This document shows, piece after piece, positions 1 to 8,734 of a stretch of 64,000 bases of DNA. Within the stretch, counting starts at the first letter, position 1, and the number at the start of each line of letters is the position of its first letter. A model generated the notes under the pieces. The model did not search any database, was not told the origin of the DNA, and saw nothing but the letters and a program-made list of their open reading frames with translations. Origin of the DNA: an uncultured Pedobacter sp. (GTDB lineage: Bacteria; Bacteroidota; Bacteroidia; Sphingobacteriales; Sphingobacteriaceae); NCBI RefSeq assembly GCF_946479715.1, contig NZ_CAMLHF010000003.1, forward strand, positions 10,425-74,424, read 5' to 3'. The translations under genes were made by a program, and so were the position numbers.

Positions 1-1
1 G

Positions 2-217
2 TATAAAATCAATAATGTAAATAATACTAAAAAACCTTTACTTATTAAGGGGCTTATTGAGCAGACTCAGGATTTGAAGGTTATCTTTAATACTCCAATT
101 AAAGAGGGGCCATACAGAATATTTGCAACAATATATGACGACAAAGGTTATGTGGCAACATGTAATACACCATTCTACGTATTAAAAACAGATGAAGATA
201 GTAGAGCCAGTAATTAA
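2..217 (+). CDS. C-terminal fragment of a surface or periplasmic protein (5' truncated)
   Basis: An open frame runs from the window edge to a TAA at 215-217 and encodes the last 71 residues of a protein. It is rich in beta-strand-forming residues (PYRIFATIYDDKGYVA) and resembles an Ig-like terminal domain; the end of the next protein has a similar feel. It overlaps the next ATG (192) by 26 bases in another frame, so the two genes are probably co-transcribed and translationally coupled. Function cannot be read from this fragment. By context it is likely a partner in extracellular polysaccharide metabolism, possibly a glycoside hydrolase. Confidence 0.6.
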   Translation, partial: YKINNVNNTKKPLLIKGLIEQTQDLKVIFNTPIKEGPYRIFATIYDDKGYVATCNTPFYVLKTDEDSRASN

Positions 218-3200
218 TCCAACGAGAAAACAGACTTTCACTTTGCGCCTGATGATTGTCATTGGCATGCTTTGCATGTTTTTGTTTCTTAGGGAACTGC
301 TGTTAACCGATGCCGAGAGTATTCCATTGTATTGGATGTTGATGGCTACGCTAATTTTTATGTGCCTGAAGATAATGCATGAATGGATACATTACTTTTA
401 TATAACGGTACCGGATACCCCTAAAACGGAAAAGATATATACAGTAGATGTATTTACAACTTTTTGTGCAGGAGAGCCTTATGAGATGATTAATGAAACA
501 TTAATCGCTATCAAAGCAATAAAATATCCTCACAATACCTTCCTATGTGATGAAGCTGATGATCCTTATTTAAGAAAAATATGTGAGGAACTCGGTGTAA
601 TTCATGTTACCAGAATAAAAAAAATCGATGCAAAGGCAGGGAATATCAATAATGCATTAAAACAATCATCAGCAGAACTTTGCGTGGTATTAGATCCAGA
701 CCACGTACCTTTTCCCGATTTTCTGGATCCAATAGTAAGTCATTTTAATAATCCTGAGGTTGGGTTTGTACAAATAGTGCAATCTTATAAAAACTACGAT
801 CAAAGTTTAATAGCTAAAGGAGCAGCTCAGCAGACATTTCAATTCTATGGCCCGATAATGATGACCATGAATAAATACGGAACTGTACTTGCTATTGGAG
901 CGAATTGCACTTTTAGACGTTCTGCATTGGACTCTATTGGTGGGCACGCAGCTGGATTAGCAGAAGATATGCATACTGCAATGCAGTTACATGCGAAGGG
1001 ATGGAAATCAGTATATGTTCCGGCGGTGTTAGCAAGAGGTTTGGTTCCAAGTACTTTATCTGCATATTATAGCCAGCAATTAAAGTGGTCAAGAGGTGTT
1101 TTTGAATTATTGGTTACTTCTTACCCAAAATTGTTTTCGAATTTTACCTGGCAGCAGAAACTGCATTATGGTATTATACCAATGCATTACTTGTCGGGAG
1201 TTATTTTCCTTATTAATTTTTTAATACCAATATTTTCTTTGGTTTTTAATACCAGTACAATAAACATTGTTTTCTTTAATTTCATAACAATCAGTTTTCC
1301 ATTGGTGATGTCCATAATCCTGATAAGGCATTTTGTACAACGATGGGTAATGGAAGAAGAGGAGCGCGGATTCCATGTAGTTGGGGGACTCCTGATGATC
1401 GGGACATGGTGGATATTTATTATTGGGTTATTCTATACCATTTTACGTAAAAAAGTTCCTTATAACCCGACCCCTAAAGATGGAAGAGATGAAAATAACT
1501 GGGGTTTAAATGTTCCAAACATAGCTGTAATTGCAATTTCTCTCTTTTCAATAATATTTGGATTGTATAAAGATTGGAACCCCTACAATTTAATTATGGC
1601 AGGGTTTGCAGCACTTAATTGCATTATATTGTCGTTTACAATTGTAGCAAGCAGACAAAGCCAATTTAGGAAGTTAAAGCGGAAAGTTCCAGTGCTAAAT
1701 TCCACGATGAGTTATGTTTCGGAATTTAAAGCGCGCTTCTGGAAACTTCGGAGAAAAATATATAGCGGAGTTAGAAGTACTGCTTTAATGATTACTACCC
1801 TTATTGTTTGTGGGGCAATCTATTTTGTGAATACACGCTCTGGTAATGAGATAAAACCAGTTCCTTATAATTATAACAAAGACATATTTATTTCAGGGAT
1901 ATTTGCTCCTGAGAAAAGCAATGGGTTAACCTCTTTGAAGCTTGTTAAGAAATATGAAGATCAGAGTAAATTACATTTTGGTATAGTTTCTCTTTATATT
2001 CCATGGGGAGACCATGCTGAATCCCAACTGCCCGGTGCACTGATGGATTCAATTTATCAATCCAATGCTATTCCGATGATTAGCTGGGAACCATGGCAGA
2101 GTTTGTTTGATAAATTGAAAAATATTGAAGCGGGGCAAAGAGAGGAAAAAGTATTTTCACGTATCCTTAATGGCGATTACGATGGTTATTTGAAGACTTT
2201 TTCTGAGCAAATAAAATCGCTTAAACGCCCCGTTTTTATTCGGTTTGCCCACGAGGCAGACAATCCGCAATACCCATGGTCAGCTAAAGGCGGGAATAGT
2301 GCGGAAGACTTTAAAGCAGGCTGGAAGTATGTTCATGACTATTTTAGCAAAAATGGTGTTTATAATGCAGTATGGGTTTGGAATCCGTGGAAACCTGATG
2401 CCGTGTCTGGCTATTTTCCCGGCAGGGAATATGTGGATTGGATAGGAGTTACTAATCTAAACTACGGCACCAGAAATGGTAGTAATGATTGGTATAGTAT
2501 GGAACAGCTTTATCAACCATTCCATAAAAATCCAGTGTTTAAAACTGATTTGCCTGTTATGCTTGCAGAAATGGGGTCGTTACCATCCGAAGGTAAACAG
2601 GATCAATGGTTTCAAAATGCATTTAAAAGCATTAGAAATAAATTTCCGGAAATTAAAGCCGCTGTATTTTTTAATAGCAGCTTTGACAGAAACACAGTTG
2701 ATACTGCTATAGGTAAACCTTTAAATTGGAAAATTGAAGATTTTACCAAAGTAGGTGTCGCAATAAAAAAATATAATAAAAAGCGAAGCTGGATAGAGTA
2801 TACAAAGGCTGTTGAAACTCCTGTCGACAAAATAGAGAATTCTTTAAATAGCAGAAATATTCAGATTTTACCAGAGATAAGAGGGGTTAATTATGCAAAA
2901 GGGCAGAACTGGTCTACCAATTATCATGCTTTAAAGAAGAAAGAAATTGTAGCTGATATTTTGGAAATGAAAAGAGTAGGATTTAATACCATCAAGTATT
3001 TTGGGCCTAGCGTATATGACCGAAATGTATTAAATGTTGCTGAAGATAATGGACTTAAAGTAGCCTATAGCTATTGGCTGCCAGATAACAGTGATTTTAT
3101 TGCCGACAGAAAAGCTTTAAATAGTTATGCTGATAAAGTATTAAATACCGTTACAGAACTAAAGGGTAGAAAAGACATCATTTTATGGAATATTGCAAAT

Positions 3201-3980
3201 ACTCCTCTACGTAAACTTGAACATGATTACTATATGCCCGATCTGTTTTTCCCCAGAGAAGCATATATTTCCTGGCTGCATAAGTTAATAAAGGAGATAA
3301 AGAAAATAGATCCGAATAGACCGGTTACGGTAGATCTGTATGCAAATAATAATTTGAGTAAGAATATAGCCACGCTTCACAGCCGGATTCCTGATATCGA
3401 CTATTTCGGTCTGGTTGCAGATAAGTATTCTGATTCTGTTGCTATGACAGAAATAAAGAATTTTAAAGAGCCGTATTTCTTTAGTAGGGTAAATACTTCA
3501 GATTATTTAAAGAACAAGAATAACAAAGCCGGGGTATTTATAGCTAACTGGCAAGATGAGATGACTAATCAATTCGTCACATTTGATGGTCTTAAAGATT
3601 ATTCCGGAAAGAATAAGTTTGAATTTTATGAGTTGGCAAATCAATGGACCGGCTCAAAGTTGCCTTCAAAGATGCCAATGATAAAGGTGTTATTGCCTTC
3701 GGTAACTATATTTACGAATTCACCTGTAACATACCGTGCTTTGGTGCTTAATTCAAATGAGTGGAGTTTACCTAAGCCTGAGACAAACTTGAGGTTTAAA
3801 TGGAATCTTGTAAAAACCGATTCCTATGGTAATCCTATTGATGTGATAGAACTGGGAGAGGGAAGCAGTATGACGTTAACTATTCCAGAGAATCCTTCAA
3901 GTTATAAACTATATCTCTATGCAATGAATGATAATGAGGTAAAGATCATAAGTACTAAACTTAATATTCCATTGAATTAG
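192..3980 (+). CDS. Membrane GT2 (cellulose-synthase-like) fused to GH26-like and GH2/GH5-like barrels
   Basis: The 1262-residue protein has two N-terminal membrane helices (about 19-60). A processive family 2 glycosyltransferase domain follows, with DPD at 168-170, ED at 258-259 and a QQLKW acceptor motif at 295-299 (a QxxRW variant with Lys). Further helices lie at about 325-490 and 529-547. The remainder should be extracytoplasmic. A GH26-like barrel carries RFAHEAD (684-690, candidate acid/base E688) and VMLAEMG (candidate nucleophile E793). A second TIM-barrel-like region starts near residue 895; where related GH2/GH5 enzymes have W-x-N-E it reads WNIANT (999-1004), so it may be inactive and carbohydrate-binding. 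The likely role is synthesis plus trimming or export of a beta-glycan such as a glucan or mannan. The polymer is unknown. Confidence 0.8.
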   Translation: MKIVEPVINPTRKQTFTLRLMIVIGMLCMFLFLRELLLTDAESIPLYWMLMATLIFMCLKIMHEWIHYFYITVPDTPKTEKIYTVDVFTTFCAGEPYEMINETLIAIKAIKYPHNTFLCDEADDPYLRKICEELGVIHVTRIKKIDAKAGNINNALKQSSAELCVVLDPDHVPFPDFLDPIVSHFNNPEVGFVQIVQSYKNYDQSLIAKGAAQQTFQFYGPIMMTMNKYGTVLAIGANCTFRRSALDSIGGHAAGLAEDMHTAMQLHAKGWKSVYVPAVLARGLVPSTLSAYYSQQLKWSRGVFELLVTSYPKLFSNFTWQQKLHYGIIPMHYLSGVIFLINFLIPIFSLVFNTSTINIVFFNFITISFPLVMSIILIRHFVQRWVMEEEERGFHVVGGLLMIGTWWIFIIGLFYTILRKKVPYNPTPKDGRDENNWGLNVPNIAVIAISLFSIIFGLYKDWNPYNLIMAGFAALNCIILSFTIVASRQSQFRKLKRKVPVLNSTMSYVSEFKARFWKLRRKIYSGVRSTALMITTLIVCGAIYFVNTRSGNEIKPVPYNYNKDIFISGIFAPEKSNGLTSLKLVKKYEDQSKLHFGIVSLYIPWGDHAESQLPGALMDSIYQSNAIPMISWEPWQSLFDKLKNIEAGQREEKVFSRILNGDYDGYLKTFSEQIKSLKRPVFIRFAHEADNPQYPWSAKGGNSAEDFKAGWKYVHDYFSKNGVYNAVWVWNPWKPDAVSGYFPGREYVDWIGVTNLNYGTRNGSNDWYSMEQLYQPFHKNPVFKTDLPVMLAEMGSLPSEGKQDQWFQNAFKSIRNKFPEIKAAVFFNSSFDRNTVDTAIGKPLNWKIEDFTKVGVAIKKYNKKRSWIEYTKAVETPVDKIENSLNSRNIQILPEIRGVNYAKGQNWSTNYHALKKKEIVADILEMKRVGFNTIKYFGPSVYDRNVLNVAEDNGLKVAYSYWLPDNSDFIADRKALNSYADKVLNTVTELKGRKDIILWNIANTPLRKLEHDYYMPDLFFPREAYISWLHKLIKEIKKIDPNRPVTVDLYANNNLSKNIATLHSRIPDIDYFGLVADKYSDSVAMTEIKNFKEPYFFSRVNTSDYLKNKNNKAGVFIANWQDEMTNQFVTFDGLKDYSGKNKFEFYELANQWTGSKLPSKMPMIKVLLPSVTIFTNSPVTYRALVLNSNEWSLPKPETNLRFKWNLVKTDSYGNPIDVIELGEGSSMTLTIPENPSSYKLYLYAMNDNEVKIISTKLNIPLN

Positions 3981-3984
3981 AGAT

Positions 3985-4023
3985 AAAACAAAAAAGCTAC
4001 CGTTAGAGTAGCTTTTTTGTTTT
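3985..4023. terminator. Bidirectional rho-independent terminator
   Basis: A perfect 16-bp stem (3985-4000 with 4008-4023) has a 7-base loop and A-rich/T-rich flanks on both strands. It lies between the converging GT2-GH26 gene and the tmRNA gene and can end both transcripts. Confidence 0.9.
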
Positions 4024-4029
4024 AATCGG

Positions 4030-4393
4030 TGGACCCGAAGGGAGTCGAACCCTTGTCCAGTTGTGTGATAAATTATGCTTTCTTCATGCTTATTTTCCAA
4101 TTAATTGTAGGGATCTGGCGGGCTGGAAACCGACCTAACCTTTCACCTTAGGTACTTTATCTCACAAATGTAGCGTACCTTACAAATGCCAGCTTCGTTA
4201 TTTCGATGCTCCGGATTCTAACCTAACGATGCAGCAGCTAGAGGAACAAAAGCTTATCTAATTCTAAATTAGGCAGCTAAGGCGTAGTTATTTTCGCCAA
4301 TTATAGTTTGAACGTTATCTTTTAAGTGCTCTCCGTACAACGCACTGCATGCTTACATACTCAGCGCCACCCTGTCAAATCCAGAACGAGCCC
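4030..4393 (-). ncRNA. ssrA: transfer-messenger RNA (tmRNA)
   Basis: On the minus strand the 5' end GGGCTCG (from 4393) pairs with CGGGTCC near 4031-4037 to form the tRNA-like acceptor stem, with a discriminator A at 4030. The TTCGACTCC T-arm sequence and the 5' box TTCTGGATTTGACAGGGTGG are present. The resume ORF at 4298-4269 reads GGC GAA AAT AAC TAC GCC TTA GCT GCC TAA, i.e. tag GENNYALAA, the form known from Bacteroidota. The genomic 3' end reads ACCG rather than ACCA, so the terminal A may be added after transcription. Role: rescue of stalled ribosomes and tagging for proteolysis. Confidence 0.95.
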
Positions 4394-4450
4394 ATTATAT
4401 GTGCCGATGGTGTGTGGTTAACTACTCCTTTCCAACCATCAGCTTAGATA

Positions 4451-4458
4451 CAAAAGTA
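4451..4458 (-). promoter_or_regulatory. Candidate -7 box for tmRNA
   Basis: The minus strand reads TACTTTTG, an exact match to the Bacteroidota TAnnTTTG element, in the gap between the aminotransferase stop and the tmRNA. It would give a leader of about 50 nt to be processed from the tmRNA precursor. No clear -33 TTG was found. Confidence 0.4.
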
Positions 4459-4464
4459 CTAAAA

Positions 4465-5667
4465 TTATGCCATAGTTCTACCAGGATATTGTTTTAATGC
4501 AATATCAAGACAATCCATCGCACTGTTAAGGTCGGCAGTATTTAAAACATAAGCCATTCTAACCTCGTTTTTTCCATAACCTTCAGTTGAATAAAACCCG
4601 GTAGCAGGAGCCATCATAACGGTTGCACCATTATGAGTAAAGCTTTCCAGTATCCACTGACAGAATTGATCAGCATCATCTATCGGTAATTTGGCAACTA
4701 CATAAAAAGCCCCACCAGGATTAGGGCAAAACACACCTTCTATAGCATTTAGCCTTTTCACCAGTGTATCTCTTCTTAAGGTGTATTCTTTGTTTACCTC
4801 TTCAAAATAGCTATCAGGTGTGTCAACTGCTGCGGTTCCGGCAATTTGTTCAACCATACCCGGACTTAATCTGGCCTGGGCAAATTTTAATGCCGATTGA
4901 ATTACTTCTTTATTCTTGGTGATGATACAGCCTAATCTTGCGCCGCAAGCACTGTAGCGTTTAGAAACGGTATCTATTACCACAACATTTTCATCTATAC
5001 CATCCAGGTACAAAGGAGAGATGAATTCTCTGCCATCATAGCAAAACTCTCTGTATGCCTCGTCAGAAAACAAGAAAAGGTCATATTTTAAGCAAAGCGC
5101 TTTAAGGGCTTCAAGCTCTTCTCTTGAGTATAAATAACCGGTAGGATTATTAGGATTGCAAATAATAATACCCCTGGTTTTGTCGGTTATTAATTTTTCA
5201 AAATCAGCTATAGGAGGAAGTGCAAAACCATTTTCAATATGTGATAATATTGGTTTAACCACTACATTACTCATACATGCAAAGCCATTATAATTGGCAT
5301 AAAAAGGTTCAGGAACAATAATTTCGTCACCTTCGTTAATGCAGGTCTGCATGGCTATAGTGATGGCCTCAGATCCACCTACAGTTACCAGAATATCTTC
5401 AGGGGTAATGTTGTACCCAAGTTTATTATAGTATTCGGCAAGTTTAGTTCTATAAGTGAGTGTACCCTCAGAAGGAGTATAGGCCCAAACATTAAATGTA
5501 ATATTTTTGATGGCATTTAACATCACCTCTGGCGTCGCTATGTCAGGTTGTCCAATATTTAAATGGTACACCTTTTTTCCGTCCCTCTTTGCCTGATCAG
5601 CAAATGGGGTTAATTTTCTAATTGGCGAAGCGGGCATTTGTACCCCTTTCTCTGAAATCCTTGGCAT
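4465..5667 (-). CDS. PLP-dependent class I/II aminotransferase (aspartate/aromatic type)
   Basis: The 400-residue fold-type I aminotransferase opens with MPRISEKGVQMPASPIRKL, typical of Bacteroidota aspartate aminotransferases. It shows HLNIGQPD near residues 35-42, NPNNPTG, and the Schiff-base lysine in SKRYSACGARLG (about K236). It transfers amino groups between amino acids such as Asp or aromatic amino acids and 2-oxoglutarate using PLP in the cytosol. In other Bacteroidota a close relative sits inside the pheA/aroG operon; here it stands alone about 7.5 kb from pheA. Its -7 box ends only 4 bases before the ATG. Substrate specificity is inferred. Confidence 0.85.
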   Translation of the reverse strand: MPRISEKGVQMPASPIRKLTPFADQAKRDGKKVYHLNIGQPDIATPEVMLNAIKNITFNVWAYTPSEGTLTYRTKLAEYYNKLGYNITPEDILVTVGGSEAITIAMQTCINEGDEIIVPEPFYANYNGFACMSNVVVKPILSHIENGFALPPIADFEKLITDKTRGIIICNPNNPTGYLYSREELEALKALCLKYDLFLFSDEAYREFCYDGREFISPLYLDGIDENVVVIDTVSKRYSACGARLGCIITKNKEVIQSALKFAQARLSPGMVEQIAGTAAVDTPDSYFEEVNKEYTLRRDTLVKRLNAIEGVFCPNPGGAFYVVAKLPIDDADQFCQWILESFTHNGATVMMAPATGFYSTEGYGKNEVRMAYVLNTADLNSAMDCLDIALKQYPGRTMA

Positions 5668-5671
5668 GGTA

Positions 5672-5679
5672 CAAAAGTA
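5672..5679 (-). promoter_or_regulatory. -7 box giving a probably leaderless aminotransferase transcript
   Basis: TACTTTTG on the minus strand matches TAnnTTTG and ends 4 bases before the ATG (5667-5665). Transcription starting about 5 bases after the box would begin at or next to the start codon. Confidence 0.45.
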
Positions 5680-5708
5680 AAAAACCTCGTTGATTAACGA
5701 GGTTTTTT
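5679..5708 (-). terminator. Terminator after the DUF1573 gene
   Basis: A 13-bp perfect stem (5679-5691 with 5696-5708) with loop gatt and A/T tails lies just downstream of the DUF1573 stop on the minus strand. It overlaps the aminotransferase promoter region. Confidence 0.8.
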
Positions 5709-5731
5709 ATTAGAAATATCTTTATTGGATT

Positions 5732-6121
5732 CTATTTAGTGCTTCCAGCTACAGTCTCGCCTTTAATGTAAAGAACTTTAGTAGTCGTTTTAGCATTAGA
5801 AGTTATAGTAATGCTTTTGCTAAATGGAAGTGCTGCAGTTGGGTTATAAGTAACTTTGATTGTTCCTGTTTCTCCTTTTTTGATTGGAGTTTTGGTGTAT
5901 TCAGGTACTGTACAACCGCAAGTTGTTTCAACTTTGCTAAGGATCAATGGTTGATCTCCTATATTAGTGAATTTAAAATCTACAGAAGCAGGTTTGTTCA
6001 AAGGGATTTTTCCAAAGTCATAAGTCTCTTTGTCAAATTTAAACTCCGCTGGTTTAGATTGAGCATTTGAGGCAACACTTATTCCTAAAATTAATGTAAA
6101 TAGTAATAATAACTTTTTCAT
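5732..6121 (-). CDS. DUF1573 exported protein
   Basis: The 129-residue protein has a Sec signal peptide (MKKLLLLFTLILGISVASNAQ) followed by one DUF1573 Ig-like domain. Characteristic features are FDFGKIP-type text (YDFGKIPLNKPASVDFKFTN), the conserved TTCGCTVPEY cysteine pair and a VTYNP strand. The family is very common in Bacteroidota and its molecular role is unknown; the protein is probably periplasmic. It is transcribed alone from its own promoter and ends at its own terminator. Confidence 0.85.
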   Translation of the reverse strand: MKKLLLLFTLILGISVASNAQSKPAEFKFDKETYDFGKIPLNKPASVDFKFTNIGDQPLILSKVETTCGCTVPEYTKTPIKKGETGTIKVTYNPTAALPFSKSITITSNAKTTTKVLYIKGETVAGSTK

Positions 6122-6139
6122 CTTATGTGGGTTTTAAAA

Positions 6140-6169
6140 CAAATTTAATGTTTTAAACGATAATTCAAA
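6140..6169 (-). promoter_or_regulatory. Promoter of the DUF1573 gene
   Basis: The minus strand carries TAAATTTG (6147-6140) with TTTG 18 bases upstream (6169-6166). This matches the Bacteroidota -33/-7 pattern and leaves a leader of about 14 nt. Confidence 0.55.
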
Positions 6170-6225
6170 AAGTATTCCAATATATAAATTAACTCACACC
6201 GTTAAGTCATACTTTAGAATTTATG

Positions 6226-6233
6226 TATCTTTG
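6226..6233 (+). promoter_or_regulatory. -7 box for the E1 dehydrogenase gene
   Basis: TATCTTTG matches TAnnTTTG. It overlaps an upstream in-frame ATG at 6223, which argues that translation really begins at the ATG at 6253. Confidence 0.5.
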
Positions 6234-6252
6234 CCCCATAACTGATTTGCTT

Positions 6253-8676
6253 ATGACGCCAAATAGTAAACTTACAACGAACCCAATTGATGCTTCAGAG
6301 TTAAGTTTTGATGATTTCAAAACGATTGTTATTAACGACTATAAAATAGCTTACGAGAGTAGACAGGCTAGTTTATTAGGACGTAAAGAAGTGTTGACGG
6401 GTAAGGCGAAGTTTGGGATATTTGGTGATGGTAAGGAGATTCCTCAGATAGCAATGGCCAAAGCTTTTAAAAATGGCGATTGGCGATCTGGATACTATAG
6501 AGATCAGACTTTTGCCTTTGCAACCGGAATTTGTACACTAAAAGAGTTTTTTGCTCAGTTATACGCAAATCCAAGTGTTGAGGCTGATCCTGCATCCGCA
6601 GGGCGACAAATGAATTGTCACTTTGCTACCCGTTCACTTAATGAAGATGGTAGCTGGAAAGACCTGACGGAGATCAAAAACTCTTCGTCTGATATTGCAC
6701 CCACTGGTGGACAAATGGCCCGTTTAGTAGGTTTAGCCTATGCTTCTAAATTATACAGGCAAAATCCTGAATTAAGTTATCTTAAAAATTTCTCGGTTAA
6801 CGGTAATGAAGTCGCATTTGGTACCATAGGCAATGCTTCTACTTCCGAGGGTGTATTTTTTGAGGCCATTAATGCCGCAGGTGTTTTACAAATCCCAATG
6901 GCTATGTCCATCTGGGATGATGCTTATGGAATCTCAGTTCCTGCAAAGTATCAAACCACTAAAGAAGATATTTCAGAAATTCTGAAAGGATTTCAAAGAG
7001 ACGAAGATGCGGCAGGTTACGAAATATTTAAAGTAAGAGGCTGGGATTATCCGGCACTGTGCGAAACTTATCAGCGTGCTGTGGATGTATGCAGAACAGA
7101 ACATGTTCCCGTTTTGATACATGTTACGGAGGTTACTCAACCACAGGGGCATTCTACTTCCGGTTCTCATGAACGTTATAAAGATAAAGATCGTTTGGAG
7201 TGGGAGCGTGAATACGATTGTAATCTGCAGATGCGTAAGTGGATGCTTGAATCGGCTATTATTTCCGAAGAAGAAATAACTGAACTTGAGGCAAACGCAA
7301 AGAAACTTGTACGTGAAACTCAGAGAGAGGCATGGAATGAATTCCTGGCAACTATTAAAGTTGAAAAGGAGCAGGTAATAGATATGATCAGCAGAATTGG
7401 CAATGGCAATCCTGCTATCAGTAAAATTGCTTCGCTGCTTGCCGGTACACCTGATGCATTGCGTAAGGAAGTTGTTTCTTCGGCAAGAAAAGCATTGCGT
7501 CTTAGCATCAATAACCCTTCTCCTGAAAGAGACAATCTAATAAACTGGTATAATAGCCAAGCTTCATTAAATGAAGACAGGTACAATTCTAAACTGTTTA
7601 CTGATGGCATAGAAAGTCCGTTTTTAGTTAAACAGGTCGCGGCAGAATATACCGAAGAAAGCAAAATGGTAGACGGTCGTGAGTTGTTGAATGCCTGCTT
7701 TGACGCTAATTTTGCACGCGATGAGCGTTTGGTAGCCTTTGGTGAAGATCTAGGCGCAATTGGCGATGTAAACCAAGGTTTTGCAGGCTTACAAGCTAAG
7801 TATGGTGATTTAAGGATCACGGATACCGGCATTAGAGAAATGACAATTATTGGTCAGGGTATTGGTTTGGCTCTGCGTGGTTTAAAACCAATTGCAGAGA
7901 TTCAGTACCTTGATTATTTACTATATGCACTTAATATTTTAAGTGATGATCTGGCGAGTTTATCTTATAGGGCTAAGGCTGGTCAAAAAGCACCTGTTAT
8001 CATCAGAACCCGTGGACACAGGTTAGAAGGTGTATGGCATTCAGGATCTCCAATGTCAATGATCCTGGGATCGTTAAGAGGTTTGCATATATGTGTTCCG
8101 CGTAATATGACGCAGGCTGCAGGTATTTACAATACCTTATTCAGATCTGATGAACCTGCTCTGGTTATTGAGTGCCTGAACGGTTACAGGTTAAAAGAAA
8201 AACTACCGGAAAATGTTGGCGAATACACTGTTCCTCTTGGAGAAGCAGAGATCATCAGAACAGGAACTGATGTTACAATTGTATCTTATGGAGCTACTTT
8301 AAGGGTTGTTGAAGAAGCAGCAGAAGAATTGGCCCAATTAGGAATTTCAGTTGAAATAATAGATCCTCAAACATTACTTCCTTTTGATACAAAACAGATT
8401 TGTGCAGAATCTCTAAAGAAAACGAACAAGCTATTAGTTGTTGATGAAGATGTTCCGGGTGGTGGTGCTGCATTTATTTTACAGCAGGTAGTGGAAGCGC
8501 AAAACGGTTATTATCATTTAGATGGACAGCCAAGAACACTTACCGCTAAAGCTCATCGCCCACCTTACGGATCAGATGGAGACTATTTTAGTAAGCCATC
8601 TGTTGATGATATTATTGAAACTGTATATCAAATTATGCATGATAATAACGCATCAAAATATCCCTCGATATTTTAG
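6253..8676 (+). CDS. 2-oxoacid dehydrogenase E1, fused alpha and beta subunits
   Basis: From the ATG at 6253 the protein has 807 residues. The N-terminal half is an E1 alpha subunit with thiamine-diphosphate fold (GRKEVLTGKAKFGIFGDGKEIPQIA, then GNASTSEGVFFEAINAA and the SHERYKDKDRLEWE region). After a linker (about 360-470) an E1 beta subunit follows (VAFGEDLGAIGDVNQGFAGL, RTRGHRLEGVWHSGSPM, DEDVPGGGAAFI). It decarboxylates branched-chain or related 2-oxoacids and acylates the E2 lipoyl domain. The fused order is usual for Bacteroidota. No E2 or E3 gene is adjacent, so the substrate (branched-chain oxoacids versus others) is inferred. The earlier ATG at 6223 lies inside the promoter and was rejected. 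Confidence 0.88.
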   Translation: MTPNSKLTTNPIDASELSFDDFKTIVINDYKIAYESRQASLLGRKEVLTGKAKFGIFGDGKEIPQIAMAKAFKNGDWRSGYYRDQTFAFATGICTLKEFFAQLYANPSVEADPASAGRQMNCHFATRSLNEDGSWKDLTEIKNSSSDIAPTGGQMARLVGLAYASKLYRQNPELSYLKNFSVNGNEVAFGTIGNASTSEGVFFEAINAAGVLQIPMAMSIWDDAYGISVPAKYQTTKEDISEILKGFQRDEDAAGYEIFKVRGWDYPALCETYQRAVDVCRTEHVPVLIHVTEVTQPQGHSTSGSHERYKDKDRLEWEREYDCNLQMRKWMLESAIISEEEITELEANAKKLVRETQREAWNEFLATIKVEKEQVIDMISRIGNGNPAISKIASLLAGTPDALRKEVVSSARKALRLSINNPSPERDNLINWYNSQASLNEDRYNSKLFTDGIESPFLVKQVAAEYTEESKMVDGRELLNACFDANFARDERLVAFGEDLGAIGDVNQGFAGLQAKYGDLRITDTGIREMTIIGQGIGLALRGLKPIAEIQYLDYLLYALNILSDDLASLSYRAKAGQKAPVIIRTRGHRLEGVWHSGSPMSMILGSLRGLHICVPRNMTQAAGIYNTLFRSDEPALVIECLNGYRLKEKLPENVGEYTVPLGEAEIIRTGTDVTIVSYGATLRVVEEAAEELAQLGISVEIIDPQTLLPFDTKQICAESLKKTNKLLVVDEDVPGGGAAFILQQVVEAQNGYYHLDGQPRTLTAKAHRPPYGSDGDYFSKPSVDDIIETVYQIMHDNNASKYPSIF

Positions 8677-8696
8677 AAGTTAATGTATTCTAAATG

Positions 8697-8734
8697 AAAA
8701 GAGGGTATTTGTTTAACAAACACCCTCTTTTTTT
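8697..8734. terminator. Bidirectional terminator between the E1 gene and aroC
   Basis: AAAAGAGGGT pairs with ACCCTCTTTT around a short T/A-rich inner stem, with T-tracts on both strands. It separates the converging E1 and aroC genes and reaches into the aroC stop codon. Confidence 0.8.

Noticed and set aside
6223..6252. Upstream ATG start for the E1 gene
   Set aside because: It lies on the TATCTTTG promoter element and the sequence before 6253 is unlike the family.
7320..7832. 170-codon minus-strand ORF inside the E1 dehydrogenase gene
   Set aside because: It is fully antisense to a strongly conserved coding region, has no domain pattern, and is low-complexity in Ser/Leu.
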